Assembly (NCBI RefSeq): GCF_036699995.1
Contig: NZ_CP144906.1
Span: 2,991,001-3,055,000 of the forward strand
DNA from: Clostridium beijerinckii
Lineage (GTDB): Bacteria; Bacillota; Clostridia; Clostridiales; Clostridiaceae
DNA length: 64,000 bases
Reading direction: 5' to 3'
Shown here: piece by piece, positions 44,936 to 54,389 of the stretch
How the letters are laid out: each line of letters opens with the position of its first letter
Numbering within the stretch: the first letter of the stretch is position 1
Position numbers and translations under genes: made by a program
The notes under the pieces: model-generated
What the model saw: the letters and a program-made list of their open reading frames with translations, nothing else
What the model was told of the DNA's origin: nothing
The model's database searches: none

Positions 44936-46375
44936 TTAAAAATAAATATCAGAAAATTCAACATTAATGGCATTTACTAATCCATTATCTGAAGATATGA
45001 ATGCATTGCTTTTCTCTTCAAATATAACTTCTTTAATAGGTAGTGTTATTGTAAATTTACTACCTATTCCTAATTCACTTTCTACCTTTATGCTACCTTC
45101 TAATATTTCTACAAGCATCTTTACTAATGCTAAACCAATTCCACTACCTTCTGCCTGTCTCGAAAGATTATTATCAACTTGTCCAAATCGTTCAAAAATC
45201 ACTTCACGCTTATCTTCTGGAATCCCTACCCCAGTATCAATCACAGCAATTGATACTGTTTTATTATTCATATTTTCTGTAATCTCAACAGTTATATTTC
45301 CACCTTCTGGTGTGAATTTTATTGCATTTGATAAAAGATTCAAAATTACGCGCTCATATTTTTCATCATCTATTGAAGTATTTATGCTATATGTATTAGT
45401 TTTAAATCCAAATGCGATTTTCTTTTGCTCCGCATATATTTTTATAGACTCTGCAATTAATTGTGTTATAAATACAATATCTATATTTTTGGGGTTTAAT
45501 TTAAATTGATCTGCTTTTAACTTAGTAATATCCAATAAATTATTTACAAGCCTCAACTGCCTGAAAGCATTTCGCTTTATGCTTCCTATTAAGTTTTTGA
45601 CTGATTGAGGAATCTCATTAATATATACCTGTTCAATCAATTGAATAGCTGAATAAATTACATTTATTGGTGTTTTGAATTCATGAGTAATAAGGGTTAT
45701 AAATTCATCCTTCATCACAAGATCTTTTTCTAAAAGCTCCCTTTGCTTTTTTTCTGATTCATATAATAGTTCTTTTTGCTTATTTATCTTACGATTTTGT
45801 TTTCTAAGCAATAGTTCTCGTTCTATGGCATCAACTACAGTAGTTAGTGTCATTAAGAAAAATGGATTATGAAGTATAACAGCCGTCATTATGCATATAG
45901 TTCCAAGTAAATTATCATCGTCTGAATAGTGGAATGGTACTCCATAACACGCGCTTTTCTGTAGACAATTATAATAATGACTATCTCCTATTATCTGTAT
46001 TGGATGATTTTGTTTAAGAGTTAAACTTACTACATTTGTTCCCATAACCTCTTCACGAAATTGAATACCTGGCTTAACTCCAAATTCAAACATTGTTTCT
46101 CCTATAGCTTCGTCCCCAAGAATCTCTAATAAATACCCATTCTCATCAGTAATAGTAACTAATATAGGAGTACCTTCTAAAGATTTAATCATTTTATTGC
46201 CAAAAAATTTAACAACATCTAAAACTTCTTTATATACCTCTTTCTTTTTAGCTAATTCTAATTCTGATATAGCATTAGGAGACACTCTAGGTTTGTTGGG
46301 ATCTAATCCTAATTTTCTACACTTCTTTTTTGATTCTATAATATAATCTGCTTCTTGCTCATCTATATCTTGCAA
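44936..46375 (-). CDS. Sensor histidine kinase with GAF-like input domain
   Basis: A 479-residue soluble kinase. About 60-200 form a GAF-like domain of the AcoR type (GTNVVSLTLKQNHPIQIIG, ACYGVPFHYSDDDNLLGTIC). Then come a coiled coil, HisKA with His in LITHEFKTPINVIYS, and HATPase (NLLSNAIKFTPEGGNI, GSGIGLALVKML). The start is TTG 46375, 9 nt after GAGGAGG; an earlier TTG in the frame overlaps that ribosome site. No response regulator gene is adjacent. It may control the OYE, ThDP and CMD genes downstream. Confidence 0.85.
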   Translation of the reverse strand: MQDIDEQEADYIIESKKKCRKLGLDPNKPRVSPNAISELELAKKKEVYKEVLDVVKFFGNKMIKSLEGTPILVTITDENGYLLEILGDEAIGETMFEFGVKPGIQFREEVMGTNVVSLTLKQNHPIQIIGDSHYYNCLQKSACYGVPFHYSDDDNLLGTICIMTAVILHNPFFLMTLTTVVDAIERELLLRKQNRKINKQKELLYESEKKQRELLEKDLVMKDEFITLITHEFKTPINVIYSAIQLIEQVYINEIPQSVKNLIGSIKRNAFRQLRLVNNLLDITKLKADQFKLNPKNIDIVFITQLIAESIKIYAEQKKIAFGFKTNTYSINTSIDDEKYERVILNLLSNAIKFTPEGGNITVEITENMNNKTVSIAVIDTGVGIPEDKREVIFERFGQVDNNLSRQAEGSGIGLALVKMLVEILEGSIKVESELGIGSKFTITLPIKEVIFEEKSNAFISSDNGLVNAINVEFSDIYF

Positions 46376-47076
46376 CGTATATTGCCTCCTCAAAAGAAAA
46401 CTTTAGTAATTTATGTATATTGATTCACTTTTTTACATAATTTACCCAACTATTATATCACTAACTTCCCATTATCGGAATATTTATTCTAATTAATTTC
46501 ATAATTTACAATTAATTCATATATATTTTATATTTCATGTTTTTAAAACCACAAAAAAATGTAAAAATGTAACTAATATTACATGAAAATTGTCCGAATT
46601 AGAAAAATAATTTTCCACCCATTTTTACTATTCCCATATTTCATAATACTTGTCTTTTAGAAAATCTTTTAATGCACCTTAACCCTATATCTAATATAAA
46701 TTGTTACATTTTTAACTTCTTTTGTTTTTAAATTCTTAACTTTTTTCCTTTTTAAATTGTAAAAAAGTTTTATTTTAAAAAATGTTCGTTCAAAAGAATA
46801 TTTATTTGTGACTTGCTTTTAAGCGATTTGATTTATCATATAAAAAATATTACTATTATTTAACTTAATCCATCAATCACAAATAAAATAAGTGTAAATG
46901 CTAATCAATTTCTTAATTAATGCTTGAATATATTGATTTTGTATAACAGTAAAATGAATATTATGTAAATTAATTGATTGTTTTCCATTATAGGGATATA
47001 ATTAATTGTACGGTAAAAAGACAAACTTAGTCGAATTAAATATCATGACATAAGTTTTATATACTAAAAGAACTAC
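46376..47076. other. Long AT-rich intergenic region
   Basis: 700 bp without a convincing ORF. A dyad ATGTAA-n6-TTACAT lies at 46567-46584. AT-rich motif copy 3 is near 46750-46778 (TTTTTAAATTGTAAAAAAGT then TTTATTT). No clear promoter for the rightward gene was found. Confidence 0.35.
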
Positions 47077-47234
47077 AAAGGAAGCTAATAACATACGGTT
47101 GTTGGCTAAGTTCAAAGAAGCAAATACAATAAAGGAAGTTAAGTCACTTGCGCGACTTAACTAAGTTCGAGTAACCAAAAATCAACTTCAAAGGACGCTG
47201 ACGCCCTACGGTTGTCAGCTAAGTTCGAGAACCC
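47077..47234 (+). repeat. Three tandem hairpin units upstream of the DUF4179 gene
   Basis: Each unit is AAAGGA, a stem-loop, then TAAGTTCRA. Units begin at 47077, 47131 and 47190. The stems are AGCTAATAAC/GTTGTTGGCT, AGTTAAGTC/GACTTAACT and GCTGAC/GTCAGC. Stem sequences differ while the flanks are constant, so the fold is what is kept. Confidence 0.55.
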
Positions 47235-47311
47235 AAATGTAAAATTTGGACTCTCACTTATCACTTATAACTTATCACTTATTAAGTATTTAGTTAGGGG
47301 GAAAATTATTA

Positions 47312-48565
47312 ATGATAAACAAAATAATTAGTAAATTATTAGGACCAGTTATTGGAATTATGGGATTTATGCTAACCATGGGCGTATTAGAAATGCCAGC
47401 TTTAGCAGATGATAATGTACAAGCAATTTCTTCTTACACAAGTAGTACAACTTCAGCTGCTGCTACTTATAAAGATTATTCAGTTAATATAAATAAGAGC
47501 GTTACTCAAAATGGATTAAAAGTAACATTAGAAAAGGCAACGGTAACAAAGCATAAGTTAAATGCAGTAATTAAAGTAGAAAGCACACAACCTTTTGATA
47601 AAACTAAATACAATGATAACTCAATATTTCAATTACTTTATGGTGAAACTCATCGAGGCGGAGAAGGTATGTCGACTGATTTTATAGATGATAAAACTCT
47701 ATTAATTACTATAGATCAAGATAATGACGACGAAGAATTTCCTGAAAGTGGTGATTTAAGGCTAGATGTAGTATTTCCTAATTATAAAGTTAACATAGGA
47801 ATGGATTCAAACGCAGATTTTTCGGAATCATTTAAAAACATAATTGAAAAAGATCTATCAACAAAAATCTCTGGATCTGATCGGACCTTAAATAAATTGG
47901 AGTCTGATGTTTTAGGAACAACAGTTACTTATAGAGAGCCTCGAAAAGACCATGATGATATGTATATGGATTCTTCAATGATCTTAAAGGTTGGCGATAA
48001 AATGTATAGGTTAAGCGCTTCTGGAAGTTCTTCAGATGATAAAGAAACAAAAGGAACTTATGAATCAAAGTCGGCTACTTATGATATTCTTAAAGAGCAA
48101 AAAGATATAAGTGTAATACCTTTAACTTGTAATATAACTTGGGACGAATTTAGAAAAGCACATGAAAATGGTAATAAAAAAGAAGATACAAATAAACAAA
48201 CAACTAATAATGTAACCTATTCAAAATCTTTCGATTTCTCTGATGGAAGTAAAGGAGAAATATATAATATTGAAAGAAATGATAATACTGTAAAAGTATA
48301 TTGTAAGGGAAGTTCAGAAAAGGCAAGTTTATTAATGGCAAGTAGTATGAGTATGTATTATAATTTTACAGAAGGTCAAGTTTATTACTCTAATTATGAT
48401 AGCGATAAAAATATGAGTTTCTATAAAGATCCAAATGTTGCTCTTGGATATATCGTAGAGTTTAATAATGTAGAAAAAGATAAGGCCTTAGATATAATTT
48501 CTAGAGATAATATAGAACAAATAGATAGATATAATCTAGGAAGTGAAATACAAATTTCTAAATAA
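47312..48565 (+). CDS. Secreted DUF4179-type protein
   Basis: A 417-residue exported protein with a signal peptide at about 1-33 (VIGIMGFMLTMGVLEMPALA-D). The mature region begins TYKDYSVNINKSVTQNGLKV, typical of the DUF4179 domain of anti-sigma-like proteins; a second beta-rich domain (DUF5643-like) follows to about 280, and a third after a short Lys/Thr linker. There is no cytoplasmic sigma-binding part and no sigma gene nearby, so it is a free extracellular protein of unknown role. Confidence 0.7.
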   Translation: MINKIISKLLGPVIGIMGFMLTMGVLEMPALADDNVQAISSYTSSTTSAAATYKDYSVNINKSVTQNGLKVTLEKATVTKHKLNAVIKVESTQPFDKTKYNDNSIFQLLYGETHRGGEGMSTDFIDDKTLLITIDQDNDDEEFPESGDLRLDVVFPNYKVNIGMDSNADFSESFKNIIEKDLSTKISGSDRTLNKLESDVLGTTVTYREPRKDHDDMYMDSSMILKVGDKMYRLSASGSSSDDKETKGTYESKSATYDILKEQKDISVIPLTCNITWDEFRKAHENGNKKEDTNKQTTNNVTYSKSFDFSDGSKGEIYNIERNDNTVKVYCKGSSEKASLLMASSMSMYYNFTEGQVYYSNYDSDKNMSFYKDPNVALGYIVEFNNVEKDKALDIISRDNIEQIDRYNLGSEIQISK

Positions 48566-48659
48566 AATACAGTTTAAATATTTCTGTTAGCTTTTTGTTA
48601 TACACTTATCAATTCTAAAATTAGTTTTACGATAGTAAAAATTTGATTTTATTCAAATA

Positions 48660-48687
48660 AATAGAGCGGCTTTTATGCTGCTCTATT
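48660..48687. terminator. Terminator between convergent genes
   Basis: AATAGAGCGGC (48660-48670) pairs with GCTGCTCTATT (48677-48687), one wobble, 6-nt loop. It serves the DUF4179 gene and perhaps the HxlR gene. Confidence 0.7.
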
Positions 48688-48759
48688 ATTCTATTGTTAC
48701 AAAATTCTTATAGCTTAGTTTGCACTTTTATAGCTTTTCTTCAATATTAATTTTAGCGT

Positions 48760-49101
48760 TTAGTCTTCATCATCAATTTCAATTTGTTCCTTCGCCCAAT
48801 CACTGAGACCTTTTAATGAAGGAATCAATTTCTTACTATTCTCCGTTAATGAATATTCCACACGAGGAGGCATTTCTAGGTATTGTATACGCTTTACTAT
48901 TTTATACTGTTCTAATTCCTGCAAGCAGTTACTTAGCGACATATTAGTAATTCCATTTAGTTCTCTTTTTAATTCATTAAAACGTACTACTTCTTTTTTG
49001 GTTAATATACATAGTATAGGCAATTTCCATTTACCACCAATTACTTTAAGTAAATATTGTAGATGAGTATTTATGGACTTATCCTTTCTTTCATCGTTCA
49101 T
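48760..49101 (-). CDS. HxlR-family transcriptional regulator
   Basis: A 113-residue HxlR winged helix: YLLKVIGGKWKLPILCIL at the start, RFNELKRELNGITNMSLSNC as recognition helix, and YSLTENSKKLIPSLKGLSDW at the end. It has no cysteine near the start, so redox sensing of the HypR type is not supported. It is divergent from a flavin-dependent reductase gene, the usual target arrangement. Confidence 0.88.
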   Translation of the reverse strand: MNDERKDKSINTHLQYLLKVIGGKWKLPILCILTKKEVVRFNELKRELNGITNMSLSNCLQELEQYKIVKRIQYLEMPPRVEYSLTENSKKLIPSLKGLSDWAKEQIEIDDED

Positions 49102-49131
49102 AATAAATAATCTCCTTAGTAAAATTAAATA

Positions 49132-49195
49132 TACCTAGTCAAAAAAAGTTGCGTACTAGTATATTTTTGATTTAGTAATATAATTATATCATAAT
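49132..49195 (+). promoter_or_regulatory. Divergent promoter region with HxlR operator candidates
   Basis: TACCTAGT (49132-49139) and TACTAGTA (49154-49161) are repeated half-sites. The rightward promoter is TTGATT (49167-49172), 17 bp, CATAAT (49190-49195), just beyond the second site. Confidence 0.5.
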
Positions 49196-49232
49196 ATAAA
49201 TTTTATTTTAAATGAAAAGGAGCAAAACATTT

Positions 49233-49880
49233 ATGAAAATTATCGCTATTAACGGGAGCCCACGTAAGAACTGGAATACAGCAACTTTATTAAAGAAATC
49301 TCTTGAAGGAGCAGCCTCAAAAGGAGCAGAAACTGAACTTATAAACCTCTATGACTTAAAATATAGTGGCTGTATAAGCTGTTTTGCCTGTAAAAGAAAA
49401 AACGGTGAACATGGAAAATGTGTAATAAGAGATGATTTAACCCCTATTCTCGAAAAATTAAAAACAGCAGATGCAGTTATCTTTGGTTCTCCCATTTATT
49501 ACATGAATATTACTGCTGGAATGACTGCACTACTTGAGCGTTTCTTATTTTCTAATAACATCTATAGCGAAGAAATACCAACGGTTTATCCTAAGAAAAT
49601 CCCTGCAGGATTTATTTATACTATGAATGCTACAGAAGAACAAATTAATCAATTTGGAGTTAAGCAAAGTTTTACTTTACGTGAAAATATGATTGCAAGA
49701 ACCACAGGAAAACCCCTAGAATCATTATATAGTTATAATACTTATCAATTCTCTGATTATGATAAATACGAATCTTCTAGGTTTTCTGAAAAAGAAAAAG
49801 CAAAACATAAAGCTGAACAATTTCCTGTTGATTGTCAAAAAGCCTTTGACATGGGAGTAACGCTTGTCACAAATGTATAA
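49233..49880 (+). CDS. NADPH-dependent FMN reductase / flavodoxin-family protein
   Basis: A 215-residue flavodoxin-fold protein. INGSPRKNWNTATLL (4-18) is the FMN-phosphate loop; CISCFACKRKNGEHGKCVIR is the cysteine cluster of the iron-sulfur flavoprotein-like group; FGSPIYYMNITAGM binds flavin. The start at 49233 follows AGGAG with a 10-nt gap. It is probably a quinone or azo-type reductase induced through the divergent HxlR regulator. Confidence 0.85.
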   Translation: MKIIAINGSPRKNWNTATLLKKSLEGAASKGAETELINLYDLKYSGCISCFACKRKNGEHGKCVIRDDLTPILEKLKTADAVIFGSPIYYMNITAGMTALLERFLFSNNIYSEEIPTVYPKKIPAGFIYTMNATEEQINQFGVKQSFTLRENMIARTTGKPLESLYSYNTYQFSDYDKYESSRFSEKEKAKHKAEQFPVDCQKAFDMGVTLVTNV

Positions 49881-49883
49881 TGA

Positions 49884-49908
49884 AGCAGTAGCTAATCAAG
49901 CTACTGCT
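49884..49908 (+). terminator. Terminator of the flavin reductase gene
   Basis: AGCAGTAGCT (49884-49893) and AGCTACTGCT (49899-49908), perfect, 5-nt loop, 4 nt after the stop, then CTATTCTC. Confidence 0.65.
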
Positions 49909-49991
49909 CTATTCTCCGTTTCACTGTTCTCTTTAACATTGAAACGTATAATCCAATTGAATATCATAAAAAACTGCTTTATCTATATGAA

Positions 49992-52025
49992 TTATTCTGC
50001 ATGCTTATACAAAATCACACTTTCAATATAATTTATATACCTTCTTAATTCATTTGATTCTTCTCTAGTAATTTCTCCTGATTCATACATATTACGAACT
50101 GCTGAACGCTCTATATCCATGGCTTTAATTCTTAGTTCTTCCTTTTGTTTTATGTTTTCCTCATTATATTTAACTACGTTTCCTTTGAATCTATTAATCA
50201 TGGTTCTATAATATAGAATTACATCTTGTGCAGCGTTTGATCCTTCATGACTTCTTAGATATTCCTCTAATGCTTCAATTGCAGCTTGAAAGGATTTCAA
50301 TTGAATATCTTTTACTAATTTCAAATTATTTAGCTTGATTTCTTTTCTCTTCCTGAACTTTTTATAAAAAATCTTCGTTGCTCTCATTAATTTCCTTACA
50401 AGAAACATAGTATCTTGACTAGGATTTCTTAGAAAGACTTCTTCTCTATAATCTAAAGATTTATCAAGTGCTTTAAATACTTGTTCATCAATCTCACTTT
50501 TACCCATTAATTCATTAATATATTTTCGCTCTGCCTTTAACGCTATTAATTGTATTTCAACCATTTCTTGCTGATTAAATTTTTTCTCAACTGCGTTTGA
50601 AGTTTGCTCAAATCTAAGATTTTGAGATATATGTTTATATTCATGAATTAATTCATAAGCTACTGCTTCATTTTTATCATTTAATTCTGACTCAATAGCT
50701 TTAATACCGGCTGATAAAAGTCTGTTTTTGGCATCAATTAAGTTTTTATCAATAATCTTTTCATCCTCATTCAATTCATCTTTACATAAAAATGGCAAGA
50801 ACACTGTTGCACATATTAGTGTAAATAATATTACGCCAGCAGTTAAAAAAAGTATCAGTGAGCGTTCTGGAAATGCATCTCCGTTATTCAAGAAAAAAGG
50901 TATTGATAGAACTCCCGCCATTGTAACCGTACCTCTAACACCTGTTAAACTAGTTAATAAGGCTATCTTTACATTAGGTACTTCTATATCTTTATTTTTG
51001 CTTAAACGATATTCATAAAAAGCTGAAATATAAGACCAGACAAAACGAATTGCCAAAATAACAAAACCAATTGCAATAACATATCCAATGGCCTTTAAAT
51101 TTCCTATATTTGGATCAGCTATTGTTTCACTCATTGATAGAGGAATATTTAATCCTAATAATAAGAATACAATTCCATTTAACACAAATAAAATAATGGA
51201 CCATATATTTTCTGTAAGTACCTGCTCTTCCGCTATGCTAGTTTCAAATCTTCTGCTGATAAGTGAATGAATAATACCTGCAACCACCACAGCAATTACT
51301 CCTGATGCGTGTAGAAGTTCTTCAGTAATTATAAATATTACAAATGGAGCTAATATCTGCAGAAGAGAGTGAAAGACAACATCATTTATACCCTCTTTAC
51401 GCAAATTAAATCTTATTAATGTCAAAATCAAGGCAAAAATCAAACCTAAGACCGCCCCAGCCAAAAATAAATACGAAAAATTTAAAATTGCATCTTTTAA
51501 TGAGAAATAGCCTGTTACTACAGCAGCTATAGCGTAATTAAAAGCTACTATACCTGATGCATCATTTATCAAAGACTCTCCTTTAACAAGATTTAATACT
51601 TTTTCAGGTATGTGAATTCTCTTTGCTATACCATTTACAGCCACTGGATCAGTTGGTGATAAAATAGCTGCTAATGCAAAGGCAGCTGCAAGAGGAATTC
51701 CTGGTATCATCCAATGAATAAAATATCCTCCACCTATAGTTGTTAATAAAACTAGTATTAAAGAATTTCCAAATATTGAGCGCCTCATTTTCCATAACTC
51801 TTCTCGTGGAAAGTATTTTCCATCATTATATAAAATCGGTGCTACGAATAAGAGAAAAAACCATTCTTCTTCTAATTCAAAAGAAGTATGTTTAAATGCA
51901 AATGCAATAATTACACCCAAAACAATTTGTGTCAAAGCTGTAGGTATAGATGGAACATAGTGACTAATAATATTTGAAATCAATAAACATCCCATCAACA
52001 ATAATATCGTCATTAGTAAATCCAC
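49992..52025 (-). CDS. CPA1-type Na+/H+ antiporter
   Basis: A 677-residue protein. About 1-420 hold twelve membrane segments with the CPA1 core ALAAILSPTDPVAV and GESLINDASGIVAFNYA (the ion-binding Asp pair) and LTSLTGVRGTVTMAGVLSIP. About 430-677 are a long charged helical cytoplasmic tail, as in NhaP/NHE-like antiporters. It exchanges Na+ or K+ for protons. GTG 52025 follows AGGAGG with 9 nt. Confidence 0.88.
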   Translation of the reverse strand: MDLLMTILLLMGCLLISNIISHYVPSIPTALTQIVLGVIIAFAFKHTSFELEEEWFFLLFVAPILYNDGKYFPREELWKMRRSIFGNSLILVLLTTIGGGYFIHWMIPGIPLAAAFALAAILSPTDPVAVNGIAKRIHIPEKVLNLVKGESLINDASGIVAFNYAIAAVVTGYFSLKDAILNFSYLFLAGAVLGLIFALILTLIRFNLRKEGINDVVFHSLLQILAPFVIFIITEELLHASGVIAVVVAGIIHSLISRRFETSIAEEQVLTENIWSIILFVLNGIVFLLLGLNIPLSMSETIADPNIGNLKAIGYVIAIGFVILAIRFVWSYISAFYEYRLSKNKDIEVPNVKIALLTSLTGVRGTVTMAGVLSIPFFLNNGDAFPERSLILFLTAGVILFTLICATVFLPFLCKDELNEDEKIIDKNLIDAKNRLLSAGIKAIESELNDKNEAVAYELIHEYKHISQNLRFEQTSNAVEKKFNQQEMVEIQLIALKAERKYINELMGKSEIDEQVFKALDKSLDYREEVFLRNPSQDTMFLVRKLMRATKIFYKKFRKRKEIKLNNLKLVKDIQLKSFQAAIEALEEYLRSHEGSNAAQDVILYYRTMINRFKGNVVKYNEENIKQKEELRIKAMDIERSAVRNMYESGEITREESNELRRYINYIESVILYKHAE

Positions 52026-52160
52026 TTCATATCCCCTCCTTTGGTCTATTTTAACTTATATGTTATTACTATTATACATGATAAAATCACTCAACAATAA
52101 TCTTTTTTATAAATTAGTATTTTGGGAATGTAATCTTACTTCTAGTCTACCCTATAAATA

Positions 52161-52197
52161 TAAAAAAACTTATTAGCTTCTTAAAAGCTAATAAGTT
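52161..52197 (-). terminator. Terminator of pepA
   Basis: AACTTATTAGCTT (52167-52179) and AAGCTAATAAGTT (52185-52197), perfect, 5-nt loop, then TTTTTTA on the minus strand. Confidence 0.82.
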
Positions 52198-52248
52198 CTA
52201 TTTTCTCAAAGAAATTTAATAAAAATTATTAAAATACCTTTATTGATC

Positions 52249-53718
52249 TTAACACCTATTCTTTGCTAAATAGTAAAGAGTTCTCACACCAACTCCTGTA
52301 CCACCTTTAGTGCAATAACTAGTTTCCTTTTCAGTCCAAGCTGTACCTGCAATATCTAAATGTAACCAAGGCTTATTTTGTACAAATTCGCCTATAAATA
52401 ATCCAGCAGTAATAGTACCTGCATGCCTGCCTCCAGTATTTTTTAGATCTGCTATATCGGACTTAATAAGTTTTTTATAATCATCAAAGTTAGGTAATCT
52501 CCAAACTTTTTCATCAGCTTTAAGTGATGCATTTTCTAAATCTTTATAAAACTCATCGTTATTAGATACCACAGCTGTTGTAGTAACTCCAAGTGCAACT
52601 AAGGCAGCTCCTGTTAATGTAGCTAAATCTATAACCTTATTAACTTTTTCCTTCTCAATTATATAATGTACCGCATCTATGAGAGTAAGCCTTCCTTCTG
52701 CATCTGTATTTAAAACTTCAATATATTTACCAGCCATAGAACCAATTATATCTCCTGGTTTATATGCAGCTCCAGATATTAAATTCTCGCATGCAGCAAT
52801 TACTCCTACAACATTTATCTTTAACTTTTTCTTTGCTATAGCACTTATTGCTCCAATAACTGATGCAGCTCCACCCATGTCTGATTTCATTGAATCCATG
52901 CTGCTAGTTGGCTTTATAGAATATCCACCTGAATCATAAGTGACTCCCTTTCCAACAAGACCTAATATGTCGTCCTTTTTGCTTTCATCTCCAAAATATC
53001 TCATTACAATAAGTCTAGGAGGAAGTTCTGAACCTTTTGCCACTGATAGGAAAGATTCCATTCCAAGTTCATTAATTTTCTTTTCATCGAATACTTCAAC
53101 TTCAAATCCATATTTGTTTCCAGAGCCAATAACCTTTTCTGAAAGAGTTTCTGGATATAGTACATTAGCTGGTTCATTAACTAAATCCCTTGCAAATTTA
53201 GTTGTTTCAACAAGTATCAAAGCTTCATCTATATATTCATATATTGAGTTTGTTTTTCCATTTTCATCAGTGCAGATACTTACCTCAATTTCCGAATTTT
53301 CATTAGCTTCAGTCTTGTATTTATCAAATCTATATTCTCCAAAACCAATTCCTTCAACCATAGACTTTGTAATATCTTCAACTGATAACTTTTCATTAGA
53401 TATCATATTTAATGCTATTTTTTTAGCTTTTAATTCAATTGCCTTTTTTATTGCCTTTCCAAAAGAACCTCTTATAATTTCTGTTGTCAACTCATCCTTG
53501 CTTCCAAGTCCAATAAATATTATGTCTTGAACTCCACTTTCAACTACATTGGTAGCCGCACATATTTCCCCAGCATTACCTTTAAATTTATTGCTTTCTC
53601 TAAAATGCTTATATATAACAGTAAGCTTTTCATCTTGCAAATCTTTATTATCACTATAAACAGGAAGCATAACCAAGTCAGCTTCATGAGCTTTAATTGT
53701 ATTAATTTTAAATTCCAT
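52249..53718 (-). CDS. pepA: Leucyl aminopeptidase (M17)
   Basis: A 489-residue M17 enzyme. The C-terminal catalytic domain has [18 protein letters not shown] (Lys, Asp), [10 protein letters not shown] and the signature NTDAEGRL, which hold two metal ions and the bicarbonate site. It removes N-terminal residues from peptides in the cytoplasm, as a hexamer in known cases. ATGGAGGGAATAGT precedes the ATG. It is monocistronic with a strong terminator. Confidence 0.92.
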   Translation of the reverse strand: MEFKINTIKAHEADLVMLPVYSDNKDLQDEKLTVIYKHFRESNKFKGNAGEICAATNVVESGVQDIIFIGLGSKDELTTEIIRGSFGKAIKKAIELKAKKIALNMISNEKLSVEDITKSMVEGIGFGEYRFDKYKTEANENSEIEVSICTDENGKTNSIYEYIDEALILVETTKFARDLVNEPANVLYPETLSEKVIGSGNKYGFEVEVFDEKKINELGMESFLSVAKGSELPPRLIVMRYFGDESKKDDILGLVGKGVTYDSGGYSIKPTSSMDSMKSDMGGAASVIGAISAIAKKKLKINVVGVIAACENLISGAAYKPGDIIGSMAGKYIEVLNTDAEGRLTLIDAVHYIIEKEKVNKVIDLATLTGAALVALGVTTTAVVSNNDEFYKDLENASLKADEKVWRLPNFDDYKKLIKSDIADLKNTGGRHAGTITAGLFIGEFVQNKPWLHLDIAGTAWTEKETSYCTKGGTGVGVRTLYYLAKNRC

Positions 53719-53849
53719 ACTATTCCCTCCATCTATAAAAGTTAGTTAATATTCTTAATTTTTATTTACTGTTTACTACGTGTACAAACACTAGAAATAT
53801 TTCATTCCTTTATAGTTTATTATTTCAATCATAAACTCATTATATGTTA

Positions 53850-53905
53850 TAGATATCCAACTTTAAAACTAAATTTTTGTGATAATTTACCGAAATAATA
53901 AATAT
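53850..53905. repeat. Dispersed 56-bp repeat, copy 2
   Basis: 51 of 56 bases match 11059-11114, same orientation. It lies upstream of pepA. The rest of the 53719-54389 gap holds only the two hairpins listed next. Confidence 0.65.
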
Positions 53906-54080
53906 GCATTAAGTGCTCGCTTAAGACTGAAATTTAGAAACTTGATTTTAACATACATATTAAAATTGTAAACAGTATACACATAATTTATTAAAGCCTA
54001 AGCATCTATCATTAATGTTACGCTTTTATTGTAGTTATTATACCATATAATACGAATATGAATACCTTTTTCCATCTTTA

Positions 54081-54109
54081 TTCAATTGGTTCTTTTCAAA
54101 CCAATTGAA
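54081..54109. repeat. Perfect 11-bp stem-loop
   Basis: TTCAATTGGTT (54081-54091) and AACCAATTGAA (54099-54109) with a 7-nt loop. No T-run on either strand, so a terminator is doubtful. Confidence 0.4.
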
Positions 54110-54249
54110 AATCATATTATATAACTTATAACTTCAAATAAAGTACAACAGCAGCCGACTTAACTAAATTATAATTTACTATAAGATAAAGCTATTTTTA
54201 TTATACTTTTCGAAAGCTTTTCCTTAATAGGTAGTTCCTAAATAATGAA

Positions 54250-54287
54250 AAGCACTGCACTAAATATATCGATTTAGCACAATGCTT
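54250..54287 (-). terminator. Terminator of the PRD regulator gene
   Basis: Arms of 15 bp (54250-54264 and 54273-54287) pair fully on the minus-strand RNA, with three G-U wobbles; TTCATTATTT follows. Confidence 0.6.
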
Positions 54288-54389
54288 ACATATTAAAAAT
54301 AGTTTTATTTAATTATAATTCCGAGTTTTAGGAAACTACGCTTACTTGCTTTTGTCATCATTATAGAACTTATTATTGTCATTTGCTTT

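Noticed and set aside
46567..46584. Operator dyad ATGTAA-n6-TTACAT
   Set aside because: Six-base arms in very AT-rich DNA with no regulator nearby; expected by chance at this composition.
47077..47234. tRNA-like genes because of repeated GTTCGAG words
   Set aside because: No acceptor, D or anticodon arms can be formed around them.
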